Source of the DNA: Streptomyces sp. NBC_00457
Lineage (GTDB): Bacteria > Actinomycetota > Actinomycetes > Streptomycetales > Streptomycetaceae
Reading direction: 5' to 3'
Assembly: GCF_036014015.1 (NCBI RefSeq)
Contig: NZ_CP107905.1
Coordinates: forward strand, 124,001 to 188,000
Length of the DNA: 64,000 nt
Notes under the pieces: model-generated
What the model was told of the DNA's origin: nothing
Database searches by the model: none
What the model saw: the letters and a program-made list of their open reading frames with translations, nothing else
Translations under genes and position numbers: made by a program
Shown here: piece after piece, positions 44,499-52,302 of the stretch
Position numbering within the stretch: position 1 is the first letter of the stretch
How the letters are laid out: each line of letters begins with the position of its first letter

Positions 44499-45157
44499 TC
44501 AGACGTCGGGGCGTTCGGCTACCGGCTTTCGGTGAGCGGGCCAAGCGGCGTCGGTGGCCAGCAGCTCGCCGGTGATCTCCTCCAGACTGCGGCGCTTGGT
44601 CGCGAGTCCCATCCACAGGACCAGGCAGCCGCCAGGAGCAGCGGCACCGCGCCGACGACCGCGGTCACCGCGATCGAGGGAACGGTCGTGGCAACGACGG
44701 TCGCGATGATCAGCACCCTCGCCGAGTTTGGTCATGCTGGCCGCGAGGCCCGAACCGCGCGAGCGCAGCGCGACGAATGACAGCGTCGCCGGCTTCATGA
44801 CGTCGATCGTGATCGCGATGGCGCGGACCACGAGCGGCGCGACGTGTTGAGCGCGTATCGGGGCGTCGTCGACGGCTGTGACACGGATACGCCGCGCCGA
44901 CTTCTTGATTCTCGTCCCCGCGCGGGCAACACGCCGTACAGCACCGCGACCAGTCCGACGGCGATGAGCACCAATTCTGTGATCACGGCGGCGTTTCCGG
45001 CTGCATCCCGGACATGTGGTTCTGCATGTCGCGCGCCGAAGTTCATCGGCAGGTGCAGCGCGGCACCCGCTGTGCACGCGAGCACGCCGAACCAGAACAC
45101 CGCAGGGTGCTCGAACTCCCCCCGGGCACGCCCGAGCACCCTCAGCGCCATGAGCAT
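44499..45157 (-). pseudogene. Decayed MFS transporter (internal deletion and frameshifts)
   Basis: The N-terminus reads M-A-L-R-V-L-G-R-A-R-G-E-F-E-H-P, with two spans (A-V-F-W-F-G-V-L-A-C and L-V-L-I-A-V-G-L-V-A-V-L-Y-G). It shifts frame into D-D-A-P-I-R-A-Q-H-V-A and I-A-I-T-I-D-V-M-K-P-A-T-L-S-F-V, an MFS segment. The centre of the gene is missing; only the last span (A-V-V-G-A-V-P-L-L-L-A-A) and the tail R-S-L-E-E-I-T-G-E-L-L remain, in two frames. About 210 codons are left of a usual 400-plus. A lost sugar-porter-like transporter inside the cluster. Confidence 0.7.
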
Positions 45158-45257
45158 TCCTCACTGCCAGTCGAACACTTCTGAGCAGACTAAGGACCGC
45201 GGCGGCCCGCGCCTTCTTCCAAATTGACCCGATCGCGAAAAGGAGCCGCGGTGTCCG

Positions 45258-46598
45258 TCAGTCCGCGATCCACGCCGCGTGCAGACCGTGCGGCACTCGC
45301 ACCGGCAGACGCACGACCGCTGCCGGCTCTCCAGTGAAGTCGGCCGTGTCCAGAACCACCAGTTCGCTGCGGTCGTCCGCCGCGTCGTAAACGAAGCTCA
45401 GCAGCCAGCCGTCCGCCTCGGCGGCGTCGGGACGGCGCGGTACGAACACCGCCTCGCCTGTTTCGTGGCCCGGCCCGAACCGGTGGGTCTCCGTACGGCC
45501 GCCAATGAGGTCGTGACGGAGGAGTCCGGGGCCGGCGAGGTACCCGCCGCTCTCGCACGGGGACATGGCGACAGCGAAGCCGTACCGATTGTGTGAGCCC
45601 TTATATCTGTCGTCGATCCTGGGGAACTCCTCGACGTACTCTTCGAGCTGTTCCTCGACGACCGTGCCGCTGCGCGGGTCGACCGTCCACCGCCAGAGCG
45701 TGGGAGCCGACTCGCCCGGCCGGAGCGGCTCGCGGTCGAAGACCCGCGCGTGGCGGACGAGGTGGATGACAATCCGGTTCGCGCGCTCGTAGGCGTTGAC
45801 CGGATGGAAGACGTAGCAGGGATCGACATTCATCCAGAGCACATCGGGCGCATCGGCCTCGCGCGGCAGCACACCGATCCTGGCCTCGTGATCCGGTCGC
45901 CACCTGTACGGGACGCGCGAGCCGCCGGCTGCGGCGGCCGGATCATAGGCGACGGGGAGGTCGTAGAAGATCGCGTAGCGTTCGGTCAGCGAGAAGGCGT
46001 GCATCATCGGCGGACTCTTCACCGCGATCGGCAGCGTTCTGCGTACCGTGCCGTCCGCGCCGATGACGAGGTAGAGGACGTACGGCGGCTCGTGATAGTA
46101 GGCGACCGCGAACATCTCCCCAGTGAGCGGATCGATCTCCGGGTGGGCGGAGAACCCGGCCGAGAGCGTCCCGTCGAAGTCGACGCGGGCCGCGGTGGCC
46201 AGATCGGGGTCGATCTGGATCGGCAGCACACCCCCGTCGCCCAGCGCGAGGATTCGGCCCGCGTGCCGGACGAGGTTGCCCCCGGCGTCGTCAGACAGGC
46301 CGTGGCGCGGTCCCGGCGCGGGCAGCTCTCCCAGATGGGCGCAGACCCGGTCGGTCCGGAGCCATCTGTTTCGGTACCACTCCGCGCGTCCGTCCCGGAT
46401 ACGGATCGCGTGCACCATGGGCGCCCCCTCGAACGCGTGGCGACGCGCGTCGGGCACACCCAGAGGATTCGGTCCGATGCGGGCGAACGTGCCGTTCAGC
46501 TCGGGCGGCAGTGTGCCCATCACCTCCGGCTGGAACACGGTGGCCTCACGGGAGACCGGCCGGTAGCCGCCTACCTGGGTATACGGTGCGCCGCCCAT
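45258..46598 (-). CDS. Carotenoid-cleavage-dioxygenase family (lignostilbene dioxygenase-like)
   Basis: 446 aa, full length for the family. The four iron ligands are visible: His152 (S-A-H-P-E), His200 (M-M-H-A-F-S), His265 (V-F-H-P-V-N-A-Y-E) and His440 (P-H-G-L-H-A-A-W), together with the second-shell pattern N-G-T-F-A-R-I-G-P-N-P. Non-haem Fe(II) enzymes of this type use O2 to split a C=C bond of a conjugated polyene or stilbene into two aldehydes. I place the start at ATG 46598 because GGAGG sits four bases ahead; ATG 46616 lacks one. It is divergent from a TetR gene across a palindromic operator. In this context the substrate may be the PKSE polyene, though no such enzyme is part of the classical enediyne set. 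Confidence 0.92.
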   Translation of the reverse strand: MGGAPYTQVGGYRPVSREATVFQPEVMGTLPPELNGTFARIGPNPLGVPDARRHAFEGAPMVHAIRIRDGRAEWYRNRWLRTDRVCAHLGELPAPGPRHGLSDDAGGNLVRHAGRILALGDGGVLPIQIDPDLATAARVDFDGTLSAGFSAHPEIDPLTGEMFAVAYYHEPPYVLYLVIGADGTVRRTLPIAVKSPPMMHAFSLTERYAIFYDLPVAYDPAAAAGGSRVPYRWRPDHEARIGVLPREADAPDVLWMNVDPCYVFHPVNAYERANRIVIHLVRHARVFDREPLRPGESAPTLWRWTVDPRSGTVVEEQLEEYVEEFPRIDDRYKGSHNRYGFAVAMSPCESGGYLAGPGLLRHDLIGGRTETHRFGPGHETGEAVFVPRRPDAAEADGWLLSFVYDAADDRSELVVLDTADFTGEPAAVVRLPVRVPHGLHAAWIAD

Positions 46599-46607
46599 CC
46601 CGCCTCC

Positions 46608-46640
46608 GTTACACATCGGCGTTACGTAACATTGTTACAC
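46608..46640. promoter_or_regulatory. Palindromic operator between dioxygenase and TetR genes
   Basis: GTTACAC (46608-46614), the perfect 10-bp palindrome GTTACGTAAC (46621-46630) and GTTACAC (46634-46640). GTAAC-ATT-GTTAC is a second inverted pair at 46626-46638. It sits 10-40 bases from the dioxygenase start and 19-51 from the TetR start, the classic place for a TetR self- and target-repressor site. Confidence 0.7.
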
Positions 46641-46658
46641 TCACCCTTCTGTGCGACC

Positions 46659-47309
46659 ATGTCAAGAGTGAGCCCTCGACAAGCCGACCCTGAAGTGAGC
46701 GCGAACCTGATCCTGGCCGCGGCTCGCCTGCTGAGCGAGGAGGGACCGAGCGCACTGTCCACCCGGCGGCTCGCCGCTGCCGTGGGCACCTCCACCACCG
46801 CGGTGTACACCCACTTCGGCGGCATGGACGATCTGGTCAGGGCCATGGTGCACGAAGGCTTCCGGCGTCTGAACGACCGGATGACCGAGGTCGCGCAGAC
46901 CGACGACCCCGTCGCCGACGTCGCGGCGCTCGGATACGCGTACCGCGCCAACGCGATCGAGCATCAGTACCTGTACTCGATCATGTTCGGCGGAGCGAGC
47001 CTCGGCGGCTTCGCACTCTCGGACGACGAACGACAGCACGGCCGCTACACGCTGCAGACGCTGGTGGGTGCCGTGGACAGATGCATGGCGGCGGGCCGGT
47101 TCTGCGCCGACGACCCGACTCGCGTGGCGCACCATATGTGGATCGGGGTCCACGGGCTCGTCACGCTGGAACTCGGCGGATACCTCATCGAGCCCTACGA
47201 CGCCGACGCCTGCTTCCAGACAGTGGTATGCAGCATGCTCGTGGGCGCCGGCGACGACGGCGACAAAGCGGCGGCGTCGATGAAAGCCGCTGGCGCGCGC
47301 CGTGGTTGA
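46659..47309 (+). CDS. TetR-family regulator of the enediyne cluster
   Basis: 216 aa. HTH: A-A-R-L-L-S-E-E-G-P-S-A-L-S-T-R-R-L-A, then G-T-S-T-T-A-V-Y-T-H-F-G-G-M-D-D-L-V-R. The C-terminal domain is of the WHG type (H-M-W-I-G-V-H-G-L-V-T-L-E-L). Start ATG 46659 or GTG 46668. Divergent from the carotenoid-cleavage-type dioxygenase, which it most likely represses until a ligand (substrate or pathway intermediate) binds. Confidence 0.9.
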   Translation: MSRVSPRQADPEVSANLILAAARLLSEEGPSALSTRRLAAAVGTSTTAVYTHFGGMDDLVRAMVHEGFRRLNDRMTEVAQTDDPVADVAALGYAYRANAIEHQYLYSIMFGGASLGGFALSDDERQHGRYTLQTLVGAVDRCMAAGRFCADDPTRVAHHMWIGVHGLVTLELGGYLIEPYDADACFQTVVCSMLVGAGDDGDKAAASMKAAGARRG

Positions 47310-48974
47310 GCGGTGCGCTCAGCCCGGTCGGTTGCCGTGCTTGCACTCGACTAGGCCGACGCACGTGCCGCGCAGAAACCGAAGTGTGCGGGCCGAGGCC
47401 CCCGGGTCCCGACCGGGTCGATGACGTCGCCAACCAGCCCGCGCACCGCCGCCTAGGGCAGGCCTGTTAACGGTTCGGGAGTCCCGCAGTGTGCCCCTAC
47501 CTGCGGCAGCATGAAGTCCAGGTCCTCACAACATGCGTCCAGCACCGCGCCGTGCCGGCCTGCGGGCCACTACCTCGACCTGGGCGGAAGACGACGCTGT
47601 GTGGACACCTCGCCCATTCCTGAGATGCGATCCGCGGCGCCGAGCAGTTGCCGGTGTCTTCCAGCCGGGCAGTGGGAATCGGGCAAGCTCCCATTCCAGC
47701 TAGTAACTGGAGGGGCGGGGACGACGGTCGAGAGCAAAGAGCAGATCCAGCAGAAAGCCGGATGCTGCCGGCGGCGCGGAGACGGGCCGCGAGCGAAGGC
47801 CCGTCGCGGTCGTTCTTGACCGAGCAGTAGAGGGAGTTGGCGGAGGCATCGAGCCACTCGCCCGTCTCGTGGAAGGCTTCATCGGCACCGAGCCGCGCCT
47901 TGCCGGCCAGGATCTGCCCGATGCCTCCGCCGAGCCGGTCGAGCACGATCCGGGCGCAGGCGAGGACGTACCGTTCGAAACCAGGCATTCCGGCGGTGCG
48001 AAAAACACGGGGCGGCTCCGGACGTAGAGGTCGTGCAGCGCCCGCAGGATTACACGGCGGGGAGGGACGTACAGCTGGACGAAGCGGTGACGCTGACGCT
48101 GGAAGCACTGGAGATGACGGTCGGTAACCTCGCCGTCCCCACAGCGCACGCGGCCGCGTATTTCGCGCCAGGTGTATACGGATCTCGGCCGGACGGCCGT
48201 TCCGGCTCGCCGTCGGTGGCGTTCACTCTGCCTCCCTGCCACGACTGAACGAGCCCGAGTAATGGGTTCACCAAACGGAATCACTCCCTCTCCCTTTCCT
48301 CACCGAAGGCGTCGGCACCGTGGCTTGTGAAGGCAGCCCTGATTTCCTCACCGGAATCACATATTCGGATTGCCCGGCCACGCCATTAGCCACTTGCCAT
48401 TTGCGGTGATCGAATTGGACAGCGGCCCGATACGACTGCCCGCCGGGGTGGACAACCGGTCGCGGGCGCAAAGGAAGAGGGCTCGCCACCACCGCCCGCC
48501 TCCGGCATCGAGGCCTCGGTCGGCCTCTCCAAGCGCAGCGGCGCTTGCACGCCGCTACGCGCATCCGGGGACGCTGCGCGCCGCACGGGGCGCAGCTCGC
48601 ACAACGGCACCGCACACCGGCGGCCCGGGGCACCCCGACAGGTCTCCCGCTTCCCGGAGACCACCTTCGTCTCTCATGAAGTGGCTCCGGAGCCAGCTCG
48701 GCGAACCGCGCGTCCTGATCCAAGCGCGCCACGAGCCCGGCAGCAACTCGCGGTGCTCGCAAAACAATCTGACCAAATGTCACATAGGACACTCCGGTAA
48801 ATCGCTTCACAAGAACCACCTGAATACCCCGACGGTGCAAATCCGATACAGGCAACTTCAAAGAAGTGTTGTCGCGCGTGACATGCGCATCATCGAACCG
48901 CATCTCAGAGGCTGCCCTGGATGGGATCAGCGGCCGATCACGGGGTAGCCGCATCGAGACAACGGGGGCTCCAT
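47310..48974. other. Long gene-poor stretch inside the cluster
   Basis: About 1.66 kb with no gene I can support. One minus-strand frame, about 47497-47988, reads slightly protein-like at its start (M-P-G-F-E-R-Y-V-L-A-C-A-R-I-V-L-D-R-L), with no family and a weak start. The part from about 48240 to 48400 is less GC-rich. It may be decayed genes or a regulatory landing area for Lsr2-type silencing. Confidence 0.45.
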
Positions 48975-49787
48975 ATGGAGGTATCGAGACTGGCGGTCGA
49001 ACGCGCGATAACGACGATGTGGGATCACTACAGTGAACCACTGTCCTTAGACGAGATTGCCGACACCGCCGTATTAAGCAAGTTCTACTTTTCGCGGGTT
49101 TTCCGCTCTCTCACGGGCACGTCGCCGGGGCGCTTCCTGACCGCGATCCGCCTCTACAGCGCGAAGAACTTGCTGCTGGAGACGTCGCAGAGCGTAACTG
49201 ACATCTCCTATCAGGTGGGCTACAACAGCCTAGGAACGTTCACCACCCGGTTCACTCGGAGCGTCGGTGTCTCGCCGACCCGCTTCCGGTCGCTGTCACA
49301 CAGCGGCCTGCCGCCACTTCCGCGCTTCGAGACGGACGCGGGCCGCCGATCCGGCGCGGTGCAGGGCACGGTGGTGCTGCCACCGAGCAGCACGCCGCTG
49401 CGCGTCTATGTCGGCGCATTCGGCAGCCCCATCGTCGAGGGGATGCCAGTCTCCTGCGACATCCTCGAGAGCCCCGCCTACGGCTGCCGAGTGCTGAAGT
49501 ACCAACTGAGCGGAGTGCCCGTCGGTCAGTGGTACGTGCGCGCGGCCGCGGTGGCGGTGCGCTGGGTCGACGTCGACCCGCGCCCGTGGGCCCGCTATCC
49601 CCTCTTAGTGGGCGCGGGCAAGCCGATCGCCGTGCGGGCCGACCAGAACGTCAATCTCCGCATCCCGATGCGCGCCGTGGACAAGACCGACCTGCCGATC
49701 CTGCTGGCGTTACCAGAGCTCGACAACCGGCTCCTTCCCGAGCCGAACCCGGCGCCTCAGCGGGCCCCGGAGACCGCAGCGCGTTGA
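48975..49787 (+). CDS. AraC-family regulator, N-terminal HTH
   Basis: 270 aa. The AraC double HTH is at the N-terminus (about residues 10-105): L-S-L-D-E-I-A-D-T-A-V-L-S-K-F-Y-F-S-R-V-F-R, then V-T-D-I-S-Y-Q-V-G-Y-N-S-L-G-T-F-T-T-R-F. It is followed by a ~160-aa beta-rich domain (L-R-V-Y-V-G-A-F-G-S-P-I-V-E-G) of a type seen on some actinomycete AraC proteins. ATG 48975 chosen (GGGGG ahead); the frame begins at 48921. Same strand as, and just upstream of, UnbL, so a plausible pathway activator. Confidence 0.88.
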   Translation: MEVSRLAVERAITTMWDHYSEPLSLDEIADTAVLSKFYFSRVFRSLTGTSPGRFLTAIRLYSAKNLLLETSQSVTDISYQVGYNSLGTFTTRFTRSVGVSPTRFRSLSHSGLPPLPRFETDAGRRSGAVQGTVVLPPSSTPLRVYVGAFGSPIVEGMPVSCDILESPAYGCRVLKYQLSGVPVGQWYVRAAAVAVRWVDVDPRPWARYPLLVGAGKPIAVRADQNVNLRIPMRAVDKTDLPILLALPELDNRLLPEPNPAPQRAPETAAR

Positions 49788-49888
49788 CGCGGCGTCATGA
49801 CGGCAACCAGAGAGTAGGCGCGCCAACCGGCGGGTTGACACGATCCCACTCAGATCTCCAGGTATCGATCCGCCCAGAGGAGAGAACG

Positions 49889-50872
49889 ATGGCCAGTGGT
49901 TGGCGAGCGCTCAGAAGGCGGGTTCTGACGCCGAGCACGTCGGAGGCGAGTCTTTCGGTCCGTGGCTTCCACGTAAAGAGCCCGCCCGCGCGGCAGATGC
50001 TGGAGACGGTCGGCGAGACCTTCCTCACCGGGTACGCGTATGCCGCCGAGGCGCGCGTGCCGGCGGAGGCCGAGGAGCGTCTCGAGGAGTTGCCGTGGCA
50101 GTTCCGCGGTTTCGCCTACGAGGGCGCAGGCATGGGCTTCGCGATACGCGACGGCCTCCCGTTCGGAGGCCGCAACGTGAGCCGGTTCCTTGAGGGCAGG
50201 GCCAGGGACCATGTGTACATGGTCTACGTCGGGGTGGGCTGGGCCATGGCCCGACTGCCGCGGTTCCGATGGGCGAAGGTGTCCGCAGCCGCCGCTGATC
50301 CGCTGCTGCGCTGGCTCGTCCTCGACGGGTATGGATTCCACCAGGCCTACTTCCACACCGACCGGTACGTGCGCCGGCAGTATCAGGAGCCGAACTTCCC
50401 CTGGCCGGCGGGCGGCCCGTCCTCGTACGCGAGCCGGGTGATCGACCAGGGCATAGGGCGGGCGATCTGGTTTGTCGGCGGAGCCGACCCTGAGATGGCC
50501 GCCGACCTGATCGACGCGTTCGACGAAACCCGGCGGGCCGACCTCTACAGTGGCGCCGGCCTCGCCGCGACGTACGCGGGTGGGGTGGACAAGGAGGAAC
50601 TGCAGGCCTTCATGCGGCGCGCCGGAAACCACATGCCGCAGGTCGCGCAGGGTGCTGTGTTCGCCGCAACCGCCCGGCTCCAGGCCGGCCTTGTGACGGC
50701 GAACACCAGGCTGGCGACCGACCTGCTCTGCGGCGTCACGCCGGCTCAAGCGGCCGACCTGGCCGACACCAGCCGCACCGAGCCTTTCGGCGACTCCGAC
50801 GTCCCCACCTACGAACTCTGGCGGCAGCGCATCACCTTGGGGCTCGCCGAGCTCCGGCGGGCCGTTTCGTGA
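49889..50872 (+). CDS. unbL: Enediyne biosynthesis protein UnbL (E3), DUF1702
   Basis: 327 aa DUF1702 protein. Typical pattern: W-Q-F-R-G-F-A-Y-E-G-A-G-M-G-F-A, then R-D-H-V-Y-M-V-Y-V-G-V-G-W-A-M-A-R-L, Y-F-H-T-D-R-Y-V-R and Y-S-G-A-G-L-A-A-T-Y-A-G-G. Fifth member of the minimal cassette; function unknown. The start at ATG 49889 follows AGGAGAG; the longer frame from 49529 overlaps the AraC gene. Its stop overlaps the P450 start by 4 nt (GTGA, 50869-50872). Here it is about 8 kb from UnbV and on the other strand, unlike the usual contiguous arrangement. Confidence 0.93.
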   Translation: MASGWRALRRRVLTPSTSEASLSVRGFHVKSPPARQMLETVGETFLTGYAYAAEARVPAEAEERLEELPWQFRGFAYEGAGMGFAIRDGLPFGGRNVSRFLEGRARDHVYMVYVGVGWAMARLPRFRWAKVSAAAADPLLRWLVLDGYGFHQAYFHTDRYVRRQYQEPNFPWPAGGPSSYASRVIDQGIGRAIWFVGGADPEMAADLIDAFDETRRADLYSGAGLAATYAGGVDKEELQAFMRRAGNHMPQVAQGAVFAATARLQAGLVTANTRLATDLLCGVTPAQAADLADTSRTEPFGDSDVPTYELWRQRITLGLAELRRAVS

Positions 50873-52236
50873 CGACCATGAGGCCTGCGGTCAGGCGGGC
50901 CGGCCGTCGGATCCCGGGGCCGCCGCGTGCCTCCACACTCCCCATCCTCGCCAGGATGGTGCGGAGCCGTCTCGATGTCATGGCGTGGGCCGCCGCCGAG
51001 TACGGCGATGCTGTTCGTCTGCCTCTGGGCCCCAAGACGCTCTACTTCTTCAACCACCCCGACCACGCCAAGCACGTCCTGGCCGACAACGCCGAGAACT
51101 ACACCAAGGGTCTCGGCATGATCCACGCCCGGCGCGCCCTCGGGGACGGCCTACTCACCAGCGACGGCGAGGTCTGGCGCGGGCAACGCAAGACGATCCA
51201 GCCGGTCTTCCAACCGAAACGGATTGCCGGCCAGCTCGGCGCCATCAGCGACGAGGCAGAGCGGCTGGCCGCGCGGCTCAGCACGCAGGTCGGCCAGGGC
51301 CCGGTGGACATGCGCGCCGAGATGACCGCGTTCACCCTCGGCGTGCTGGGGCGCACACTGATCGACGCTGACCTCGGCGAATTCGAGTCGCTCGGCGACT
51401 CGTTCGAGGCCGTCCAAAACCAGGCGATGTTCGACGCCATCACGCTGGGCACGGTGCCGCTGTGGCTTCCGCTGCCCCTGCAGATGCGCTTCCGGCGGGC
51501 GAGACGGGATTTGCAGCGCGTTGTCGACCGGCTGGCCGCCGATCGCGCCGCACGGCCCGCAGGCGACGATGTCGTCTCTCGGCTGATCGAGTCGGTCCGC
51601 CATGAACCCGACCGACGCGTCGGACGGGTACGTATGCGCGACGAGCTGGTCACCCTGCTGCTCGCCGGCCACGAGACCACGGCCAGCACACTGAGCTGGG
51701 CGTTCCATTTGCTCGACGAGCACCCGGAGGTGTGGGAGCGCCTGCACAACGAGGCCGTCGCGGTGTTCGGACACGGGCCGTTGACCATCGAGAGCATGCA
51801 CGGGCTCACGTATACGACGCAGGTTCTCGACGAGGTCATCCGCCTCTATCCCCCGGTCTGGCTGCTGCCGCGCATCGCCCGCGCGGATGACGAGATCGGC
51901 GGATTCCCCGTCGGCGCCGGCTCCGACGTGCTGCTCTGCCCGTACCTGCTCCACCGGCACCCGTCGTTCTGGACGCAACCCACGCGCTTCGATCCGGAGC
52001 GGTTCACCCCCGCCGCGTCGGCGGGCAGGAACCGCTACTCCTACATCCCGTTCGGCGCGGGACCGAGGTTCTGCGTCGGCAACAGCCTCGGCATGATGGA
52101 GGCCACCGTCGTACTCGCCACGGTTGCACGCGATCTGCGTCTGACGAAGGTACCCGGATACCGGGTGGCCGGTGAGGCGATGCTGACCCTGCGCATCCGC
52201 GGCGGCTTGCCGATGACGGTGCGCGCGGTGACCTGA
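50869..52236 (+). CDS. Cytochrome P450
   Basis: 455 aa. O2-binding I-helix L-L-A-G-H-E-T-T-A at about 265-272, E-V-I-R at 322-325, haem loop F-G-A-G-P-R-F-C-V-G-N with Cys402. The fatty-acid/CYP102-CYP51-like length and the A-G-H-E-T-T motif place it with hydroxylases of long hydrophobic substrates. Soluble; needs ferredoxin partners not encoded here. GTG 50869 start inside the UnbL stop. Likely oxidises the polyene or enediyne core. Confidence 0.95.
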   Translation: MTTMRPAVRRAGRRIPGPPRASTLPILARMVRSRLDVMAWAAAEYGDAVRLPLGPKTLYFFNHPDHAKHVLADNAENYTKGLGMIHARRALGDGLLTSDGEVWRGQRKTIQPVFQPKRIAGQLGAISDEAERLAARLSTQVGQGPVDMRAEMTAFTLGVLGRTLIDADLGEFESLGDSFEAVQNQAMFDAITLGTVPLWLPLPLQMRFRRARRDLQRVVDRLAADRAARPAGDDVVSRLIESVRHEPDRRVGRVRMRDELVTLLLAGHETTASTLSWAFHLLDEHPEVWERLHNEAVAVFGHGPLTIESMHGLTYTTQVLDEVIRLYPPVWLLPRIARADDEIGGFPVGAGSDVLLCPYLLHRHPSFWTQPTRFDPERFTPAASAGRNRYSYIPFGAGPRFCVGNSLGMMEATVVLATVARDLRLTKVPGYRVAGEAMLTLRIRGGLPMTVRAVT

Positions 52237-52250
52237 CGGGGCTTCGCAGA

Positions 52251-52294
52251 CACGGAACCGGCCGGAGCGGATCATCCGCTGCGGCCGGTTCGTG
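52251..52294. terminator. Bidirectional terminator between P450 and GMC oxidoreductase 1
   Basis: Arms at 52255-52272 and 52274-52291 form an 18-bp stem with one mismatch, extended by CACG/CGTG. It lies between two convergent genes and can serve both. Confidence 0.75.
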
Positions 52295-52302
52295 CCGTGC
52301 GG

